Translations under genes and position numbers: made by a program | Part shown: piece after piece, positions 1-9,162 of the stretch | Position numbering within the stretch: the first letter of the stretch is position 1 | Layout: every line of letters starts with the position of its first letter | Assembly (NCBI RefSeq): GCF_021049265.1 | Contig: NZ_CP088018.1 | Coordinates: 434,001 to 498,000, forward strand | Source of the DNA: Ruania suaedae | GTDB taxonomy: Bacteria; Actinomycetota; Actinomycetes; Actinomycetales; Beutenbergiaceae | Direction of reading: 5' to 3' | DNA: 64,000 nucleotides | The notes under the pieces: generated by a model | Told to the model about the DNA's origin: nothing | Seen by the model: only the letters and a program-made list of their open reading frames with translations | Databases searched by the model: none

Positions 1-1616
1 ACCTTGCCCACGTACGAGATCGGCGAGGCATCCGCGTAGGCCTGGGGGACCTCGGTGGGCGAGCCGCCGAACAGTGACCGGTCGAACGCCTGCAGCCCAT
101 CCATCTCGTCCTCGTAGGCGGCGACGTAGTCGGCCACCGGCACACCCGCCACCCCGAGCGCCCACCGCTCGGGCTGAGTGCCCAGGCCAAGCAGCGTCAG
201 GTACCCGCCCCACGAGGCGCCCGCGAGCACCGACCGCTGCGGGTCCACCACCCCGGCCTGCACCAGCGCCTCGTGCACCGCTGCGACGTCCTCGAGCTCG
301 GTGTGCCCGACGCGGCCCTCCAGCGCGTCCCGCCAGGCGTTGCCGTATCCGGTCGAGCCGCGGTAGTTCACGCTCAGCACCGCGAACCCGTGATCGATCC
401 AGGCGGCCGCGTACGGGCTGAACGAGTCGGACTCGTGCCACGTCGGCCCGCCGTGCACCTCCACCACCACCGGATAGGGCTCCTCGACGCCCTCGGGCCG
501 CCGCAGCAGGGCGTGCACGAGCCCACCCGGTCCGTCGGCCCAGACGTCCTCCACCGGTACCGACCCCGGGACGTGCTTGCCGCCCAGATCCACCAGGCTC
601 GCGCCCGTCGAGGCCGCGATCACGTCCCTGGGCTCCGCAGCCGAGGACCGGGCCAGCCACACCTCACCGTCCGGACGCGCCGTGGCGCCCGAGACCGTCC
701 CGACGGCGGCCCCCACCTGCCGTACGGTCCCGTCCACCACGTCGTAGCGGTAGGTGAGCGTCCTGGCCTCGTGGTCGACGGCCACCAGCAACCCGCGCGC
801 GTCCGGGTACCACTGCGCATCCGCCACCTCCCCGGGCAGGCCCAGGTCGATCGGGCGCACCACGGACGTGGCGACGTCCCAGACCAGCAGCTGGCCCAGG
901 TCGGTGCGCTCGTGCCGCACGAGCAGCCGCGTGTCGCCGGCCAGCGGGGCGAACCCGAGCGCGGACAGCCCGTGGCCGGGGCCGTCGTCGAGGTCGGCCA
1001 CCGCGCCGCCGGTGTCCACCCGCAGCACGCGCAGGGCCGGGTGGCGGGCGTCGCCGCGCTCGGAGTGCTCGATCGCCACCAGGTTCCCGTCCCGGCTCAG
1101 CGCCGCGGCCTCGGCGGACTCCGGATGGGCGTACAGCAACCGGGGGTCGGTGCCGGCGGCGGCCGGTCCGACGTAGAGGGTGTGGATCTGGGTGCCGAAG
1201 TCACCGCTGCGCCCGATGACGACGGTCCCGTCCTCGGCGAGCAGCAGGCCGGCGTCGTAGCCGTCCGGCAGCGGGATCGGTCGTTCGGCGTCGCGGGTGG
1301 GGGTGGTCCCGAATCGCTGCCGCCGCCACCGGCCGAACTCGTCGCCGTCGGAGTCGTCGAACCACCAGATCCACCGCCCGGCCGGATCGATGGTGGCATC
1401 GGTGGTGCCGTTGCGACGCTCGGTGGCGCGCACCAGCGAGCCGGTCGAGGGTGTCCAGGAGTGCACCTCGAGCGTGCCACCGACACTGGCGACCACCACC
1501 GCCCGATCGGGGGCGAGCATCGCCCACTCGGGCAACCCGAAGCGGCGGGACCGGAACCGGCGCTCCCAGTCCGGGCGCGGCCATTGTTCGGCCTGGCCGA
1601 TCGGGGCGGTGCGCAT
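1..1616 (-). CDS. S9-family prolyl oligopeptidase-like serine peptidase (3' end outside window)
   Basis: The N-terminal two thirds reads as a WD/beta-propeller of the S9 peptidase family, with repeated short beta-strand blocks such as VWDVATSVV and LRVLRVDTG. It is followed by an alpha/beta hydrolase domain. The nucleophile elbow GASWGG is visible near residue 468, so the Ser is present. The Asp and His of the triad would lie past the left edge. The family cleaves after proline or other residues in short peptides and is usually cytosolic; no signal peptide is seen here. The ATG at 1616 is only two bases from the stop of the upstream CopC-like gene, so the two are probably co-transcribed. Substrate is unknown. 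The family call is firm; the exact subfamily is not. Confidence 0.85.
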   Translation of the reverse strand, partial: MRTAPIGQAEQWPRPDWERRFRSRRFGLPEWAMLAPDRAVVVASVGGTLEVHSWTPSTGSLVRATERRNGTTDATIDPAGRWIWWFDDSDGDEFGRWRRQRFGTTPTRDAERPIPLPDGYDAGLLLAEDGTVVIGRSGDFGTQIHTLYVGPAAAGTDPRLLYAHPESAEAAALSRDGNLVAIEHSERGDARHPALRVLRVDTGGAVADLDDGPGHGLSALGFAPLAGDTRLLVRHERTDLGQLLVWDVATSVVRPIDLGLPGEVADAQWYPDARGLLVAVDHEARTLTYRYDVVDGTVRQVGAAVGTVSGATARPDGEVWLARSSAAEPRDVIAASTGASLVDLGGKHVPGSVPVEDVWADGPGGLVHALLRRPEGVEEPYPVVVEVHGGPTWHESDSFSPYAAAWIDHGFAVLSVNYRGSTGYGNAWRDALEGRVGHTELEDVAAVHEALVQAGVVDPQRSVLAGASWGGYLTLLGLGTQPERWALGVAGVPVADYVAAYEDEMDGLQAFDRSLFGGSPTEVPQAYADASPISYVGK

Positions 1617-1618
1617 GC

Positions 1619-2302
1619 TCAGCCCTGGCGCCGGAAGCGGATCAGCAGAATCGCGACGCCGCCGATCACGGCGAGCGCGATCACCACGAAGAGCGCGATC
1701 TGCCCGGCGCCGGGGCCCTCGTCCTGCTCACCCTCCGCGCCGTCCGCGCCCGCAACGGCCGGGTCCTCATCCGGGGCCGCGGTCGTGGTCGCCGACTCCT
1801 CACCGGAGGGGTCGCCGTCGGCGCCGGTGGGGTCCTCGGTGGGCGTGGCGGCTTCGGACGTCTGCTCGCCGTCGGCCGGTTCGGTCTCGCCGTCGCTGCC
1901 CTCGGGCGGCTCCTCGCCTGCCCCGGCGGTGGCGGTGAAGGTGAGTTCGCCGTCGATCGGGTGCCCGTCGGCGGAGACCACCCGCCAGACCACCGAGTAC
2001 TCTCCGGCCGGCAGGTCCGAGGTGAGCGGCTGGGTGACCGCGGGCCCGTCCAGCTGGGGGTCGCCGTCGGAGGCCTCCGCCCCGTCGGGACCGGTGACCT
2101 CGATGCTGGTGCCCATCTCGAGCACGTCCTCGTTGAACGTGAGCACCAGCTCGGCCGGCGGGCTCTCCAGGGTGGTGCCGTCCTCCGGGTCGGAGGAGAT
2201 CAGCGCGCTGTGCGCGGCGGCCGGAGCCGCCGGGAGGGCCAGGGCGGCGATCACGGTGACGAGAACAGCCAGGACCGGAAGACGGTCGAGCGGTGAGCGC
2301 AT
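1619..2302 (-). CDS. CopC-domain protein with C-terminal membrane anchor
   Basis: A 227-residue secreted protein. A signal peptide (residues 1-30) ends in AAA before His31, the classic first residue of mature CopC-type proteins. The CopC fold follows (about 31-125), with a second conserved His in the SADGHP segment. Next comes a long acidic Pro/Thr/Glu-rich linker (about 130-195) and a C-terminal TM helix ([20 protein letters not shown]) ending in basic residues. CopC/YobA proteins bind copper in the cell envelope. The membrane-anchored actinobacterial form is common, and its role in copper handling is inferred from the family. I chose the ATG at 2302 because it begins the signal peptide; an in-frame extension to 2431 has no such sense. 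Confidence 0.85.
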   Translation of the reverse strand: MRSPLDRLPVLAVLVTVIAALALPAAPAAAHSALISSDPEDGTTLESPPAELVLTFNEDVLEMGTSIEVTGPDGAEASDGDPQLDGPAVTQPLTSDLPAGEYSVVWRVVSADGHPIDGELTFTATAGAGEEPPEGSDGETEPADGEQTSEAATPTEDPTGADGDPSGEESATTTAAPDEDPAVAGADGAEGEQDEGPGAGQIALFVVIALAVIGGVAILLIRFRRQG

Positions 2303-2370
2303 GCCCTCAGGGTAAGCCCGCGCAAGGGCGGGGTGGCGTCGGCGATCACCGGGCGGGCAGGCGTCCGATG

Positions 2371-2380
2371 TGGATACATT
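2371..2380 (+). promoter_or_regulatory. Possible -10 region for the prp operon
   Basis: The divergent gap 2303-2433 between the CopC-like gene and prpD contains GGATACATT, with a TACATT hexamer at about 2375-2380, some 55 bases before the prpD start. No convincing -35 is seen. Weak evidence from base composition and position only. Confidence 0.3.
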
Positions 2381-2433
2381 GCAGGGGGTGCGTGCCGCGC
2401 GCCAGGCCGAGCCCGCCGTCGGAAGGACCATCG

Positions 2434-3951
2434 ATGCCGATCACCCACGAGGTGGGGGTCCACCCCAGCAGCGAGAACCTGCCGCGACGCGAGCAGCTCG
2501 CCTGGAAGATGGCCGAGGTGGCCACCGACCCGGCCGACGTGCCCGGCGAGGTGGTGGACATGGTGATCAACCGCATCATCGACAACGCTGCCGTCGCGGC
2601 CGCCTCGCTGTTGCGTGAACCGGTGGTCGCCGCCCGCGGGCAGGCGCTCGCCCACCCCTACCACCCGGGGGCGTGCGTGTTCGGCCGCAGCTCCGAGCTG
2701 CGCGTCAGCCCGGAGTGGGCCGCGTGGGCGAACGGCGTCGCGGTGCGCGAGCTCGACTTCCACGACACCTATCTCGCGGCCGACTACTCCCACCCGGGGG
2801 ACAACATCCCTCCGATCCTCGCCGTGGCCCAGCACACCGGAGCCGACGGTGCAGCGCTGGTGCGTGGGATCGCGACCGGGTACCAGATCCAGGTCGACCT
2901 GGTCACCGGCATCAGCCTGCACCGGCACAAGATCGACCACATCGCCCATCTCGGTCCGAGCGCCGCCGCGGGGATCGGCACCCTGCTGGGCCTGGACACC
3001 ACCACGATCTTCCACGCGATCGGGCAGGCGCTGCACACCACCACCGCCACCCGGCAGTCCCGCAAGGGCGAGATCTCCACCTGGAAGGCCTACGCCCCCG
3101 CCTTCGCCGGGAAGGTCGCGGTGGAGGCCGTCGACCGGGCGATGCGCGGGCAGAGCTCGCCCGTGCCGATCTACGAGGGCGAGGACGGCGTCATCGCCTG
3201 GCTGCTGGACGGCGCCGAGGCCCGCTACCGGGTCAGCCTGCCGGCGCCGGGAGAGCCGAAGAACGGCATCCTGCGCACCTACACCAAGGAGCACTCGGCC
3301 GAGTACCAGTCGCAGGCGCTCATCGACCTCGCCCGCCGCCTGCACCGCACCCACCCCGAGCTGGCCGATCCAGCCAATGTCGAGCGGATCGTCATCCACA
3401 CCAGCCACCACACCCATCACGTGATCGGCTCGGGGGCGAACGACCCGCAGAAGTACGACCCGCATGCCTCCCGCGAGACCCTCGACCACTCGATCCCCTA
3501 CATCGTGGCCGTGGCGCTGCAGGACGGGGACTGGCACCACGAGCGCTCCTACGCCCCCGAGCGCGCCGCCCGCCCGGACACCGTGCAGCTCTGGCACCGG
3601 ATCACCACCGCCGAGGATCCGCAGTGGACCCGCCGCTACCACAGCGAGGATCCCGCCGAGAAGGCGTTCGGTGGCCGCATGGAGATCACCCTGACCGACG
3701 GGCGTCATCTCACCGAGGAGATCGCCATGGCCGACGCCCACCCCCTGGGGGCGCGGCCGTTCGCCCGCGCCCAGTACATCGAGAAGTTCCGCACGCTCTC
3801 CGACGGCGTCCTGGAGCCGGCCGAGTCCGCGCGCTTCCTCGAGCTGGTCCAGCGGTTGCCGGACCTGACCGCCGAGGAAGTCGTCGGGCTCACGGTGGCC
3901 GCGAGCCCCGGCCTGCTCGGCACCGTCCGTACCCCGAAGGGGTTGTTCTAG
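2434..3951 (+). CDS. prpD: 2-methylcitrate dehydratase, MmgE/PrpD family
   Basis: A 505-residue protein of the MmgE/PrpD family, which dehydrates 2-methylcitrate to 2-methyl-cis-aconitate in propionate catabolism. Family hallmarks are the N-terminal helical block, the segment [20 protein letters not shown] around residues 210-230, and the C-terminal swivel domain. The length matches PrpD. I chose the ATG at 2434, preceded by GGAAGGA, because a longer in-frame reading from 2293 has no family similarity and a shadow-like composition. The stop codon abuts the GTG start of prpB, giving a three-gene operon prpD-prpB-prpC. MmgE/PrpD members can also act on other citrate-like substrates, but the neighbours make the methylcitrate role very likely. 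Confidence 0.95.
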   Translation: MPITHEVGVHPSSENLPRREQLAWKMAEVATDPADVPGEVVDMVINRIIDNAAVAAASLLREPVVAARGQALAHPYHPGACVFGRSSELRVSPEWAAWANGVAVRELDFHDTYLAADYSHPGDNIPPILAVAQHTGADGAALVRGIATGYQIQVDLVTGISLHRHKIDHIAHLGPSAAAGIGTLLGLDTTTIFHAIGQALHTTTATRQSRKGEISTWKAYAPAFAGKVAVEAVDRAMRGQSSPVPIYEGEDGVIAWLLDGAEARYRVSLPAPGEPKNGILRTYTKEHSAEYQSQALIDLARRLHRTHPELADPANVERIVIHTSHHTHHVIGSGANDPQKYDPHASRETLDHSIPYIVAVALQDGDWHHERSYAPERAARPDTVQLWHRITTAEDPQWTRRYHSEDPAEKAFGGRMEITLTDGRHLTEEIAMADAHPLGARPFARAQYIEKFRTLSDGVLEPAESARFLELVQRLPDLTAEEVVGLTVAASPGLLGTVRTPKGLF

Positions 3952-4842
3952 GTGCTGTACTCGACGCTGACCCCGACGGCGAAGCGCACCCGCCTGCGGG
4001 AGGCACTCGCCAGCGGAGAGCTGTTGCGCTTCCCGGGCGCGATGAACCCGCTCTCGGCTCGGCTGATCGCCGAGAAGGGGTTCGAGGGGGTCTACGTCTC
4101 CGGGGCGGTGATCGCCGCCGATCTCGGCCTGCCGGACATCGGCCTGACCACCCAGTCGGAGGTGGCCACGCGGGCCGGGCAGGTGGCCCGGATGACCGAT
4201 CTGCCCACCCTGGTCGATGCCGACACCGGCTTCGGGGAGGTGCTCAACCTCGCCCGCACCGTCCAGGCCCTCGAGGACGCCGGGGTGGCGGGCTGTCACA
4301 TCGAGGATCAGGTCAACCCCAAGCGTTGTGGGCACCTGGACGGCAAGTCGGTCGTCGACCTCGCCACCGCGACCCAGCGGATCACCGCCGCCGCCGACGC
4401 CCGCCGCGACCCCGCCTTCCTCGTGATGGCCCGGACGGACGTGCGGGCGCTGGAGGGGGTGGGGGCCGCCGTCGCGCGTGCGAAGGCACTGGTGGACGCG
4501 GGAGCGGACGCCATCTTCCCCGAGGCCATGCGCGACCTGGCCGAGTTCGAGACCATCGCGAGCGCCGTGGACGTGCCGGTGCTGGCCAATATGACCGAGT
4601 TCGGCAAGTCCGAGCTGTTCACCACCGGTCAGCTCGCCGACGCCGGTGTGCAGATCGTCATCTACCCCGTGACGTTGCTGCGGCTGGCGATGGGCGCGGT
4701 GGAGGACGGGCTGGACCGGATCGCGTCCGACGGCACCCAGGAGGCGCTCGTGGAACGCATGCAGACCCGCTCACGGCTGTACGAGCTGGTCGACTACGAC
4801 GGGTATGAGGAGTTCGACGCGACCGTCTACCGCGGCCGCTGA
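3952..4842 (+). CDS. prpB: Methylisocitrate lyase
   Basis: A 296-residue protein of the isocitrate lyase/PEP mutase superfamily. It cleaves 2-methylisocitrate to pyruvate and succinate. The signature KRCGH sits at residues 124-128, with Cys126 the expected catalytic cysteine. The Mg-binding region DADTGFG and the HIEDQ motif are intact. The start is GTG at 3952, directly after the prpD stop with no intergenic base, so translation is probably coupled. Length and motifs fit PrpB rather than the longer isocitrate lyase AceA. Confidence 0.95.
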   Translation: MLYSTLTPTAKRTRLREALASGELLRFPGAMNPLSARLIAEKGFEGVYVSGAVIAADLGLPDIGLTTQSEVATRAGQVARMTDLPTLVDADTGFGEVLNLARTVQALEDAGVAGCHIEDQVNPKRCGHLDGKSVVDLATATQRITAAADARRDPAFLVMARTDVRALEGVGAAVARAKALVDAGADAIFPEAMRDLAEFETIASAVDVPVLANMTEFGKSELFTTGQLADAGVQIVIYPVTLLRLAMGAVEDGLDRIASDGTQEALVERMQTRSRLYELVDYDGYEEFDATVYRGR

Positions 4843-4864
4843 GCATCGACGTCAAGGAGGACCG

Positions 4865-5989
4865 ATGAGCGACATCCACAAGGGTCTGGCCGGAGTGGTG
4901 GTCGACACCACCGCGATCTCCAAGGTCAATCCCGAGACTAACTCACTGCTCTACCGGGGCTACCCGGTGCAGGATCTTGCCGCGCGCTGCTCCTTCGAGG
5001 AGGTGGCGCACCTACTCCTTCACGGCGAGCTGCCGACGGCGGACGAGCTCGCCCAGGCGCAGCGCCTGGAGCGGTCGCTGCGGCCGCTGGACGAGCGCAC
5101 CAAGGTGCTGATCGACTCCCTGCCCGCTACGGCGCACCCGATGGACGTGGTGCGCACTGCCGTCAGTCAGCTGGGCACGTTCGACGGCACCCTGGCCGGG
5201 CCGGACGGCCTCACCGACCGCCGGCTGGAGGAGGGCCGGGCGATGTACCTGTTCGCCCAGCTGCCCGCGATCGTCGCCTACGACCAGCGGCGCCGCCGCG
5301 GCGAGGAGCTCGTCGAACCGCGCGAGGAGCTGAGCTACGCCGCGAACTTCCTGTGGATGACATTCGGGACCGAGCCCGAGGCGGTGCTCGAGCGCGCCTT
5401 CAACGTCTCGATGATCCTCTACGCCGAGCACTCCTTCAACGCCTCCACCTTCACCGCCCGGGTGATCGCCTCCACGCTCGCGGACATGTACTCGGCGGTG
5501 ACCGGGGCGATCGGTGCGCTGAAAGGGCCCCTGCACGGAGGTGCGAACGAGGCCGTGATGGCCGTCCTGGCGGAGATCGGGACCGCCGACCGCGCCGAGG
5601 CATGGCTGGAGGAGGCCCTCGGCCAGAAGCGCAAGGTCATGGGCTTCGGCCACCGGGTCTACAAGCACGGCGACTCCCGCGTGCCGACGATGAAGGCGGT
5701 GCTGGACGAGCTGGTCGAGCACTACGACCGCCGCGACCTCGGGGCGTTGTACGAGGCGCTCGAGTCCGCCATGACCGAGCGCAAGAACATCCTGCCCAAC
5801 CTCGACTACCCGGCCGGGCCCGCCTACCACCTGATGGGGTTCGACACCGAGATCTTCACACCGCTGTTCGTCGCCTCCCGGGTGACGGGCTGGGCCGCGC
5901 ACATCATGGAGCAGCGGGAGGCCAATGCGCTGATCCGGCCGCTGGGCGAGTACGTGGGCCCGGACCAGCGGGAGGTGCCGGGGGCCTGA
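4865..5989 (+). CDS. prpC: 2-methylcitrate synthase (citrate synthase family)
   Basis: A 374-residue citrate-synthase fold enzyme that condenses propionyl-CoA with oxaloacetate. The expected triad is visible: His224 in the LHGGANE motif, His263 in GFGHRVYK and Asp314 in NLDYPAGPAYH. The C-terminal GFDTEIFTPLFVASRVTGW block and the short length match PrpC/type II-like methylcitrate synthases rather than the roughly 430-residue housekeeping GltA. I chose the ATG at 4865 because AAGGAGG lies at 4854-4860 and the upstream extension overlaps prpB. As the last gene of the prp operon it supplies the first enzyme of the cycle. Some citrate synthase activity is possible. Confidence 0.93.
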   Translation: MSDIHKGLAGVVVDTTAISKVNPETNSLLYRGYPVQDLAARCSFEEVAHLLLHGELPTADELAQAQRLERSLRPLDERTKVLIDSLPATAHPMDVVRTAVSQLGTFDGTLAGPDGLTDRRLEEGRAMYLFAQLPAIVAYDQRRRRGEELVEPREELSYAANFLWMTFGTEPEAVLERAFNVSMILYAEHSFNASTFTARVIASTLADMYSAVTGAIGALKGPLHGGANEAVMAVLAEIGTADRAEAWLEEALGQKRKVMGFGHRVYKHGDSRVPTMKAVLDELVEHYDRRDLGALYEALESAMTERKNILPNLDYPAGPAYHLMGFDTEIFTPLFVASRVTGWAAHIMEQREANALIRPLGEYVGPDQREVPGA

Positions 5990-6006
5990 GCACCGGCGGT
6001 CCCTGC

Positions 6007-6012
6007 TAGTCT
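6007..6012 (+). promoter_or_regulatory. Extended -10 element for the DAHP synthase leader transcript
   Basis: TGCTAGTCT at 6004-6012 is a good extended -10 (TG-N-TANNNT). The ATG of the leader peptide begins at 6019, about where transcription should start, so the leader peptide is probably translated from a leaderless mRNA. No clear -35 is seen. Confidence 0.5.
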
Positions 6013-6018
6013 CGGATC

Positions 6019-6075
6019 ATGCACACGGTTCGTTGGTATTGGTTTGTGTCGGCTCCGGCCGCCGCATCCTGCTGA
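6019..6075 (+). CDS. Aromatic amino acid leader peptide (18 aa) upstream of DAHP synthase
   Basis: The reading frame encodes MHTVRWYWFVSAPAAASC and stops at 6073-6075. Residues 6-9 are Trp-Tyr-Trp-Phe (codons 6034-6045), four consecutive aromatic codons, placed about 120 bases before the first enzyme of aromatic amino acid synthesis. A stem arm begins three bases after the last aromatic codon (6048-6058) and its partner (6085-6095) lies just after the leader stop. This is the layout of a classic leader-peptide attenuator. A comparable leader peptide controls aroF in Corynebacterium glutamicum (established knowledge); regulation here is inferred from sequence. Confidence 0.85.
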   Translation: MHTVRWYWFVSAPAAASC

Positions 6076-6173
6076 CGCGCGCGACCGGAGCCGACCAAGG
6101 CGTGGACCACAAGGTCCGCGCCTTCGCCATATCAGGCGGGCGCTCCGGGACCAGCGGTGGGTCCGCCCCTGAT
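6048..6173 (+). promoter_or_regulatory. Attenuator: competing stem-loops between leader peptide and DAHP synthase
   Basis: Three stems can form. Stem A pairs 6048-6058 with 6085-6095 (11 bp, perfect). Stem B pairs 6097-6108 with 6113-6124 (12 bp, one G-U, ACAA loop). Stem C pairs 6131-6136 with 6168-6173, with an inner GGACC/GGTCC helix (6148-6152 with 6160-6164). The 3' arm of stem A (CCGGAGC, 6085-6091) can instead pair with GCTCCGG at 6142-6148, inside stem C. A ribosome stalled on the aromatic codons would cover the 5' arm of A and so could favour disruption of C. None of the stems has a strong U tract, so whether C ends transcription or hinders translation is open. Confidence 0.7.
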
Positions 6174-6192
6174 CACGAGGGATGAGGACCAG

Positions 6193-7275
6193 ATGACCGC
6201 TTCCGCCACCACCGCCGAACGCACCCACGACCTCCGGGTGCTGCGGATGGACCCGCTGCCCACCCCCGGCGAGGTACTCGCCGCACTGCCCCTGCCGGAC
6301 GCCTCCGCCGCGCTGGTGGCCCGGACCCGCGCCGAGACTGCGCAGGTGCTGCGCGGTGAGGACGACCGCCTGCTGGTGGTCGTCGGCCCGTGCAGCGTGC
6401 ACGACCCGGCCGCTGCGATCGAGTACGCCCACCGGCTCGCCGGCGCGGCTCAGCGGCACGCCGAGGACCTGCTGATCGTCATGCGGGTCTACTTCGAGAA
6501 GCCGCGCACCACCACTGGCTGGAAAGGTCTGATCAATGACCCGGGCCTGGACGGCAGCTACGACATCCCGCGCGGCCTGCGGCTGGCCCGGCAGGTGCTG
6601 CTGGACGTGCTCGCCGCCGGGGTGCCGGCGGGGTGTGAGTTCCTCGAGACCACCTCCCCGCAGTACATCTCCGACACCGTCAGCTACGGCGCGATCGGCG
6701 CGCGCACGGTCGAGTCCCAGGTGCACCGCCAGCTCGCCTCCGGGCTGTCGATGCCGGTGGGCTTCAAGAACTCCTCCGACGGCGACCTCCAGGTGGCCGT
6801 GGACGCATCCGTGGCCGCGGCCTCACCCCAGGCATTCCTGGGCGTGGACGCGCAGGGGCGGGCCGCCCTGGTGGAGACCGCCGGCAACCCGGAGTCGCAC
6901 GTGATCCTGCGGGGCGGGCGGCGCGGTCCGAACTACGGCGCGGAGCACGTGCGCGACGCGGCCGGCCGGTTGGGGCGCGTCGGGCGCTCGGGTGTGGTGG
7001 TCGACGCCAGCCACGGCAACTCCGGCAAGGACCACGTGCGCCAGGCGCAGGTGGCCACGGAGATCGCGGGTGCCGTCGCGGCGGGGGAGCGTGACGTGGC
7101 CGGGGTGATGCTGGAGAGCTTCCTCGTCGAAGGGCGCCAGGAGCCAGCGCCGTCGGGGCTGACCTACGGGCAGTCGGTGACCGATGCCTGCATGTCCTGG
7201 GAGGTGACCGAGGGTGTGCTGGCCGAGCTCGCGGCGGCCGCTCGGGCGCGCCGGGCGGGCTCGATCAGCGGATGA
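6193..7275 (+). CDS. aroG: 3-deoxy-7-phosphoheptulonate synthase, class I
   Basis: A 360-residue class I (AroF/G/H-type) DAHP synthase. It joins phosphoenolpyruvate and erythrose 4-phosphate as the first committed step of the shikimate pathway in the cytosol. Hallmarks are VVGPCSVHDP near residue 66, the MRVYFEKPRTTTGWKG block, GFKNSSDG, VILRGG and the metal-binding DASHGNSGKDH segment. I start it at the ATG at 6193. A GTG at 6157 is in frame but would lie inside the attenuator stem. Control is probably through the leader peptide upstream. Which of AroF, AroG or AroH it matches in feedback specificity cannot be told from sequence alone. The 3' end overlaps the convergent Nudix gene by 11 bases. 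Confidence 0.95.
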   Translation: MTASATTAERTHDLRVLRMDPLPTPGEVLAALPLPDASAALVARTRAETAQVLRGEDDRLLVVVGPCSVHDPAAAIEYAHRLAGAAQRHAEDLLIVMRVYFEKPRTTTGWKGLINDPGLDGSYDIPRGLRLARQVLLDVLAAGVPAGCEFLETTSPQYISDTVSYGAIGARTVESQVHRQLASGLSMPVGFKNSSDGDLQVAVDASVAAASPQAFLGVDAQGRAALVETAGNPESHVILRGGRRGPNYGAEHVRDAAGRLGRVGRSGVVVDASHGNSGKDHVRQAQVATEIAGAVAAGERDVAGVMLESFLVEGRQEPAPSGLTYGQSVTDACMSWEVTEGVLAELAAAARARRAGSISG

Positions 7276-7744
7276 ACCGTGGCCCGGTCGCCGGGTCGTG
7301 GGCGAGCGCGTCGGCGATGCGCTCACGGGAGGTCTGCTGCAGATCCGCGGGTAGGGCCTCCGGTGCGAACCAGCCGACCTCGAGGGACTCGTCGTCGCCC
7401 ACGTGCGCGGCGCCGTCGAGGTAGCGGCAACGGAACGTCAGGTCGAGGTAGCTCGCGCGGTCACCGTTGGGATAGGTGAGCTCCTGCCCGCTGATCACCG
7501 AGACCAGCGCCTCCACCTCGGCGCGCACGCCGGTCTCCTCGGCCACCTCGCGGATCGCGGCGACCGCGGGCTGCTCACCGGGGTCGAGGATGCCGCTGAT
7601 CACCGCCCACCGCCCGGTGTCGGCGCGCCGGCCCAGCAGGACGCGGCCGGCGGGATCGAGCACCACGGCGCTGACGCCGGAGAGCCACAGGGGTGCCGTG
7701 CCCACATGGCGCCGCAGCTCGAGCACGAAGTCGGGGACCGGCAT
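7265..7744 (-). CDS. Nudix hydrolase
   Basis: A 159-residue Nudix protein. The Nudix box covers residues 51-73 and is complete: Gly51, Glu57, then REVAEE and Gly72. The N-terminal half shows the usual beta-strand block LSGVSAVVLDPAGRVLLGRR. Nudix enzymes hydrolyse nucleoside diphosphates linked to another moiety, and many clean up damaged nucleotides; the substrate here cannot be told. I chose the ATG at 7744 because the region upstream reads as the shadow of the divergent permease gene. The gene is convergent with the DAHP synthase and overlaps its end. Confidence 0.9.
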   Translation of the reverse strand: MPVPDFVLELRRHVGTAPLWLSGVSAVVLDPAGRVLLGRRADTGRWAVISGILDPGEQPAVAAIREVAEETGVRAEVEALVSVISGQELTYPNGDRASYLDLTFRCRYLDGAAHVGDDESLEVGWFAPEALPADLQQTSRERIADALAHDPATGPRFIR

Positions 7745-7847
7745 AGAGCGATCCTCGCACGCCCGTGGCGGGATTCCAGCGTGAGGGCAGCCGGCTACTA
7801 CGCTCTGGCGTGGCCACGAGCGTGGCGCGACGACACGAGGGAGAACC

Positions 7848-9140
7848 GTGGGCAGCTGGACCCTGTACCGGGACGGAAAGACCATCGCACCGGGGGAGGT
7901 GGTGGCGCCGGGACAACGACTGAGCTGGCCGCGCACCCTCGGCATCGGTGCCCAGCACGTGGTGGCGATGTTCGGCGCCACCTTCCTGGTGCCGTTGCTC
8001 ACCGGCTTCCCCCCGGCGACCACGCTGTTCTTCTCCGCGATCGGTACGGTCGGTTTCCTGCTTATCACCCGCGGCCGGGTGCCCAGCTATCTGGGCTCCT
8101 CGTTCGCCTTCATCGCCCCGATCGGCGCGGCGACCGCCTCGCAGGGCATGGCCTCGGCCCTCGGCGGCGTGCTGGTGGTGGGTCTGCTGCTCGCCGCGGT
8201 CGGCCTGGTGGTGCACCTGGCCGGGGCGCGATGGATCGACGTGGTGATGCCGCCGATCGTCACCGGAACGATCGTGGCGCTGATCGGGCTGAACCTGGCG
8301 CCGGCGGCGTGGGACAACGTCCAGCAGGCGCCCGTGACCGCGGTGGTCACCATCGCCGCGATCGTGCTGATCACCGTGCTCTTCCGAGGGCTGCTGGGCC
8401 GGTTGGCGATCCTGCTGGGTGTGGCGGTGGGCTACGCCGTCGCCGTCCTGCGCGGGGAGGTCGTGTTCGAGCAGGTCGCCGACGCCGGCTGGCTCGGCCT
8501 GCCGCAGTTCACCGCTCCCCAGTTCGACCTCGCGGTCATGGGGTTGTTCGTTCCGGTGGTGCTGGTGCTGATCGCGGAGAACGTCGGGCATGTGAAGTCG
8601 GTGGCCGCGATGACCGGGGAGAATCTGGACGACGTCATGGGCCGCGCGCTGCTGGCCGACGGTGTCGCGACCACGCTGGCCGGCGCCGGCGGCGGATCGG
8701 GGACGACCACCTACGCCGAGAACATCGGGGTGATGGCCGCGACGAAGGTCTACTCGACGGCTGCCTACTGGGTGGCGGCCGGTTTCGCGCTGCTGCTGAG
8801 CCTGTCGCCGAAGTTCGGTGAGCTGGTGGCCACCGTGCCGGTCGGTGTGCTCGGCGGGGCCGGCACCGTGCTCTACGGCATGATCGGGATCCTGGGTGCG
8901 CGCATCTGGGTGCAGAACAAGGTGGACTTCTCCGACCCGGTGAACCTGACGACCGCGGGGATCGCGCTCGTGGTCGGTATCGCGAACTTCACCTGGGTGG
9001 CCGGGCAGATGACTTTCGAAGGCATCGCCCTGGGGACCGCCGCCGCGCTCGGGATCTACCACCTGATGCGCGTGATCTCCCGGTGGCGGGGCACCAGCGC
9101 GGAGCCGGCCAGCCCGGCCTCGGTCACGACGCAGAAGTAG
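7848..9140 (+). CDS. NCS2-family uracil/xanthine permease
   Basis: A 430-residue polytopic membrane protein of the nucleobase-cation symporter-2 family, with about 12-14 hydrophobic segments. Typical motifs are the N-terminal GAQHVVAMFGATFLVPLLTG, IGTVGFLLITRGRVPSYLGSS and the substrate-region segments VLIAENVGHVKSV and GGGSGTTTYAENIGVMAATK. These are closer to UraA/PyrP-type uracil transporters than to purine transporters. It imports a nucleobase, most likely uracil, driven by the proton gradient. The start is GTG at 7848 after GAGGGAGAA. It is divergent from the Nudix gene, with a gap of about 100 bases for both promoters. Confidence 0.88.
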   Translation: MGSWTLYRDGKTIAPGEVVAPGQRLSWPRTLGIGAQHVVAMFGATFLVPLLTGFPPATTLFFSAIGTVGFLLITRGRVPSYLGSSFAFIAPIGAATASQGMASALGGVLVVGLLLAAVGLVVHLAGARWIDVVMPPIVTGTIVALIGLNLAPAAWDNVQQAPVTAVVTIAAIVLITVLFRGLLGRLAILLGVAVGYAVAVLRGEVVFEQVADAGWLGLPQFTAPQFDLAVMGLFVPVVLVLIAENVGHVKSVAAMTGENLDDVMGRALLADGVATTLAGAGGGSGTTTYAENIGVMAATKVYSTAAYWVAAGFALLLSLSPKFGELVATVPVGVLGGAGTVLYGMIGILGARIWVQNKVDFSDPVNLTTAGIALVVGIANFTWVAGQMTFEGIALGTAAALGIYHLMRVISRWRGTSAEPASPASVTTQK

Positions 9141-9162
9141 CGACGGGTCCGCACAGACAAAG

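Noticed and set aside
273-2315. 680-codon plus-strand frame over the S9 peptidase and CopC-like genes
   Set aside because: Antisense shadow without any recognisable domain; both minus-strand genes have clear family motifs.
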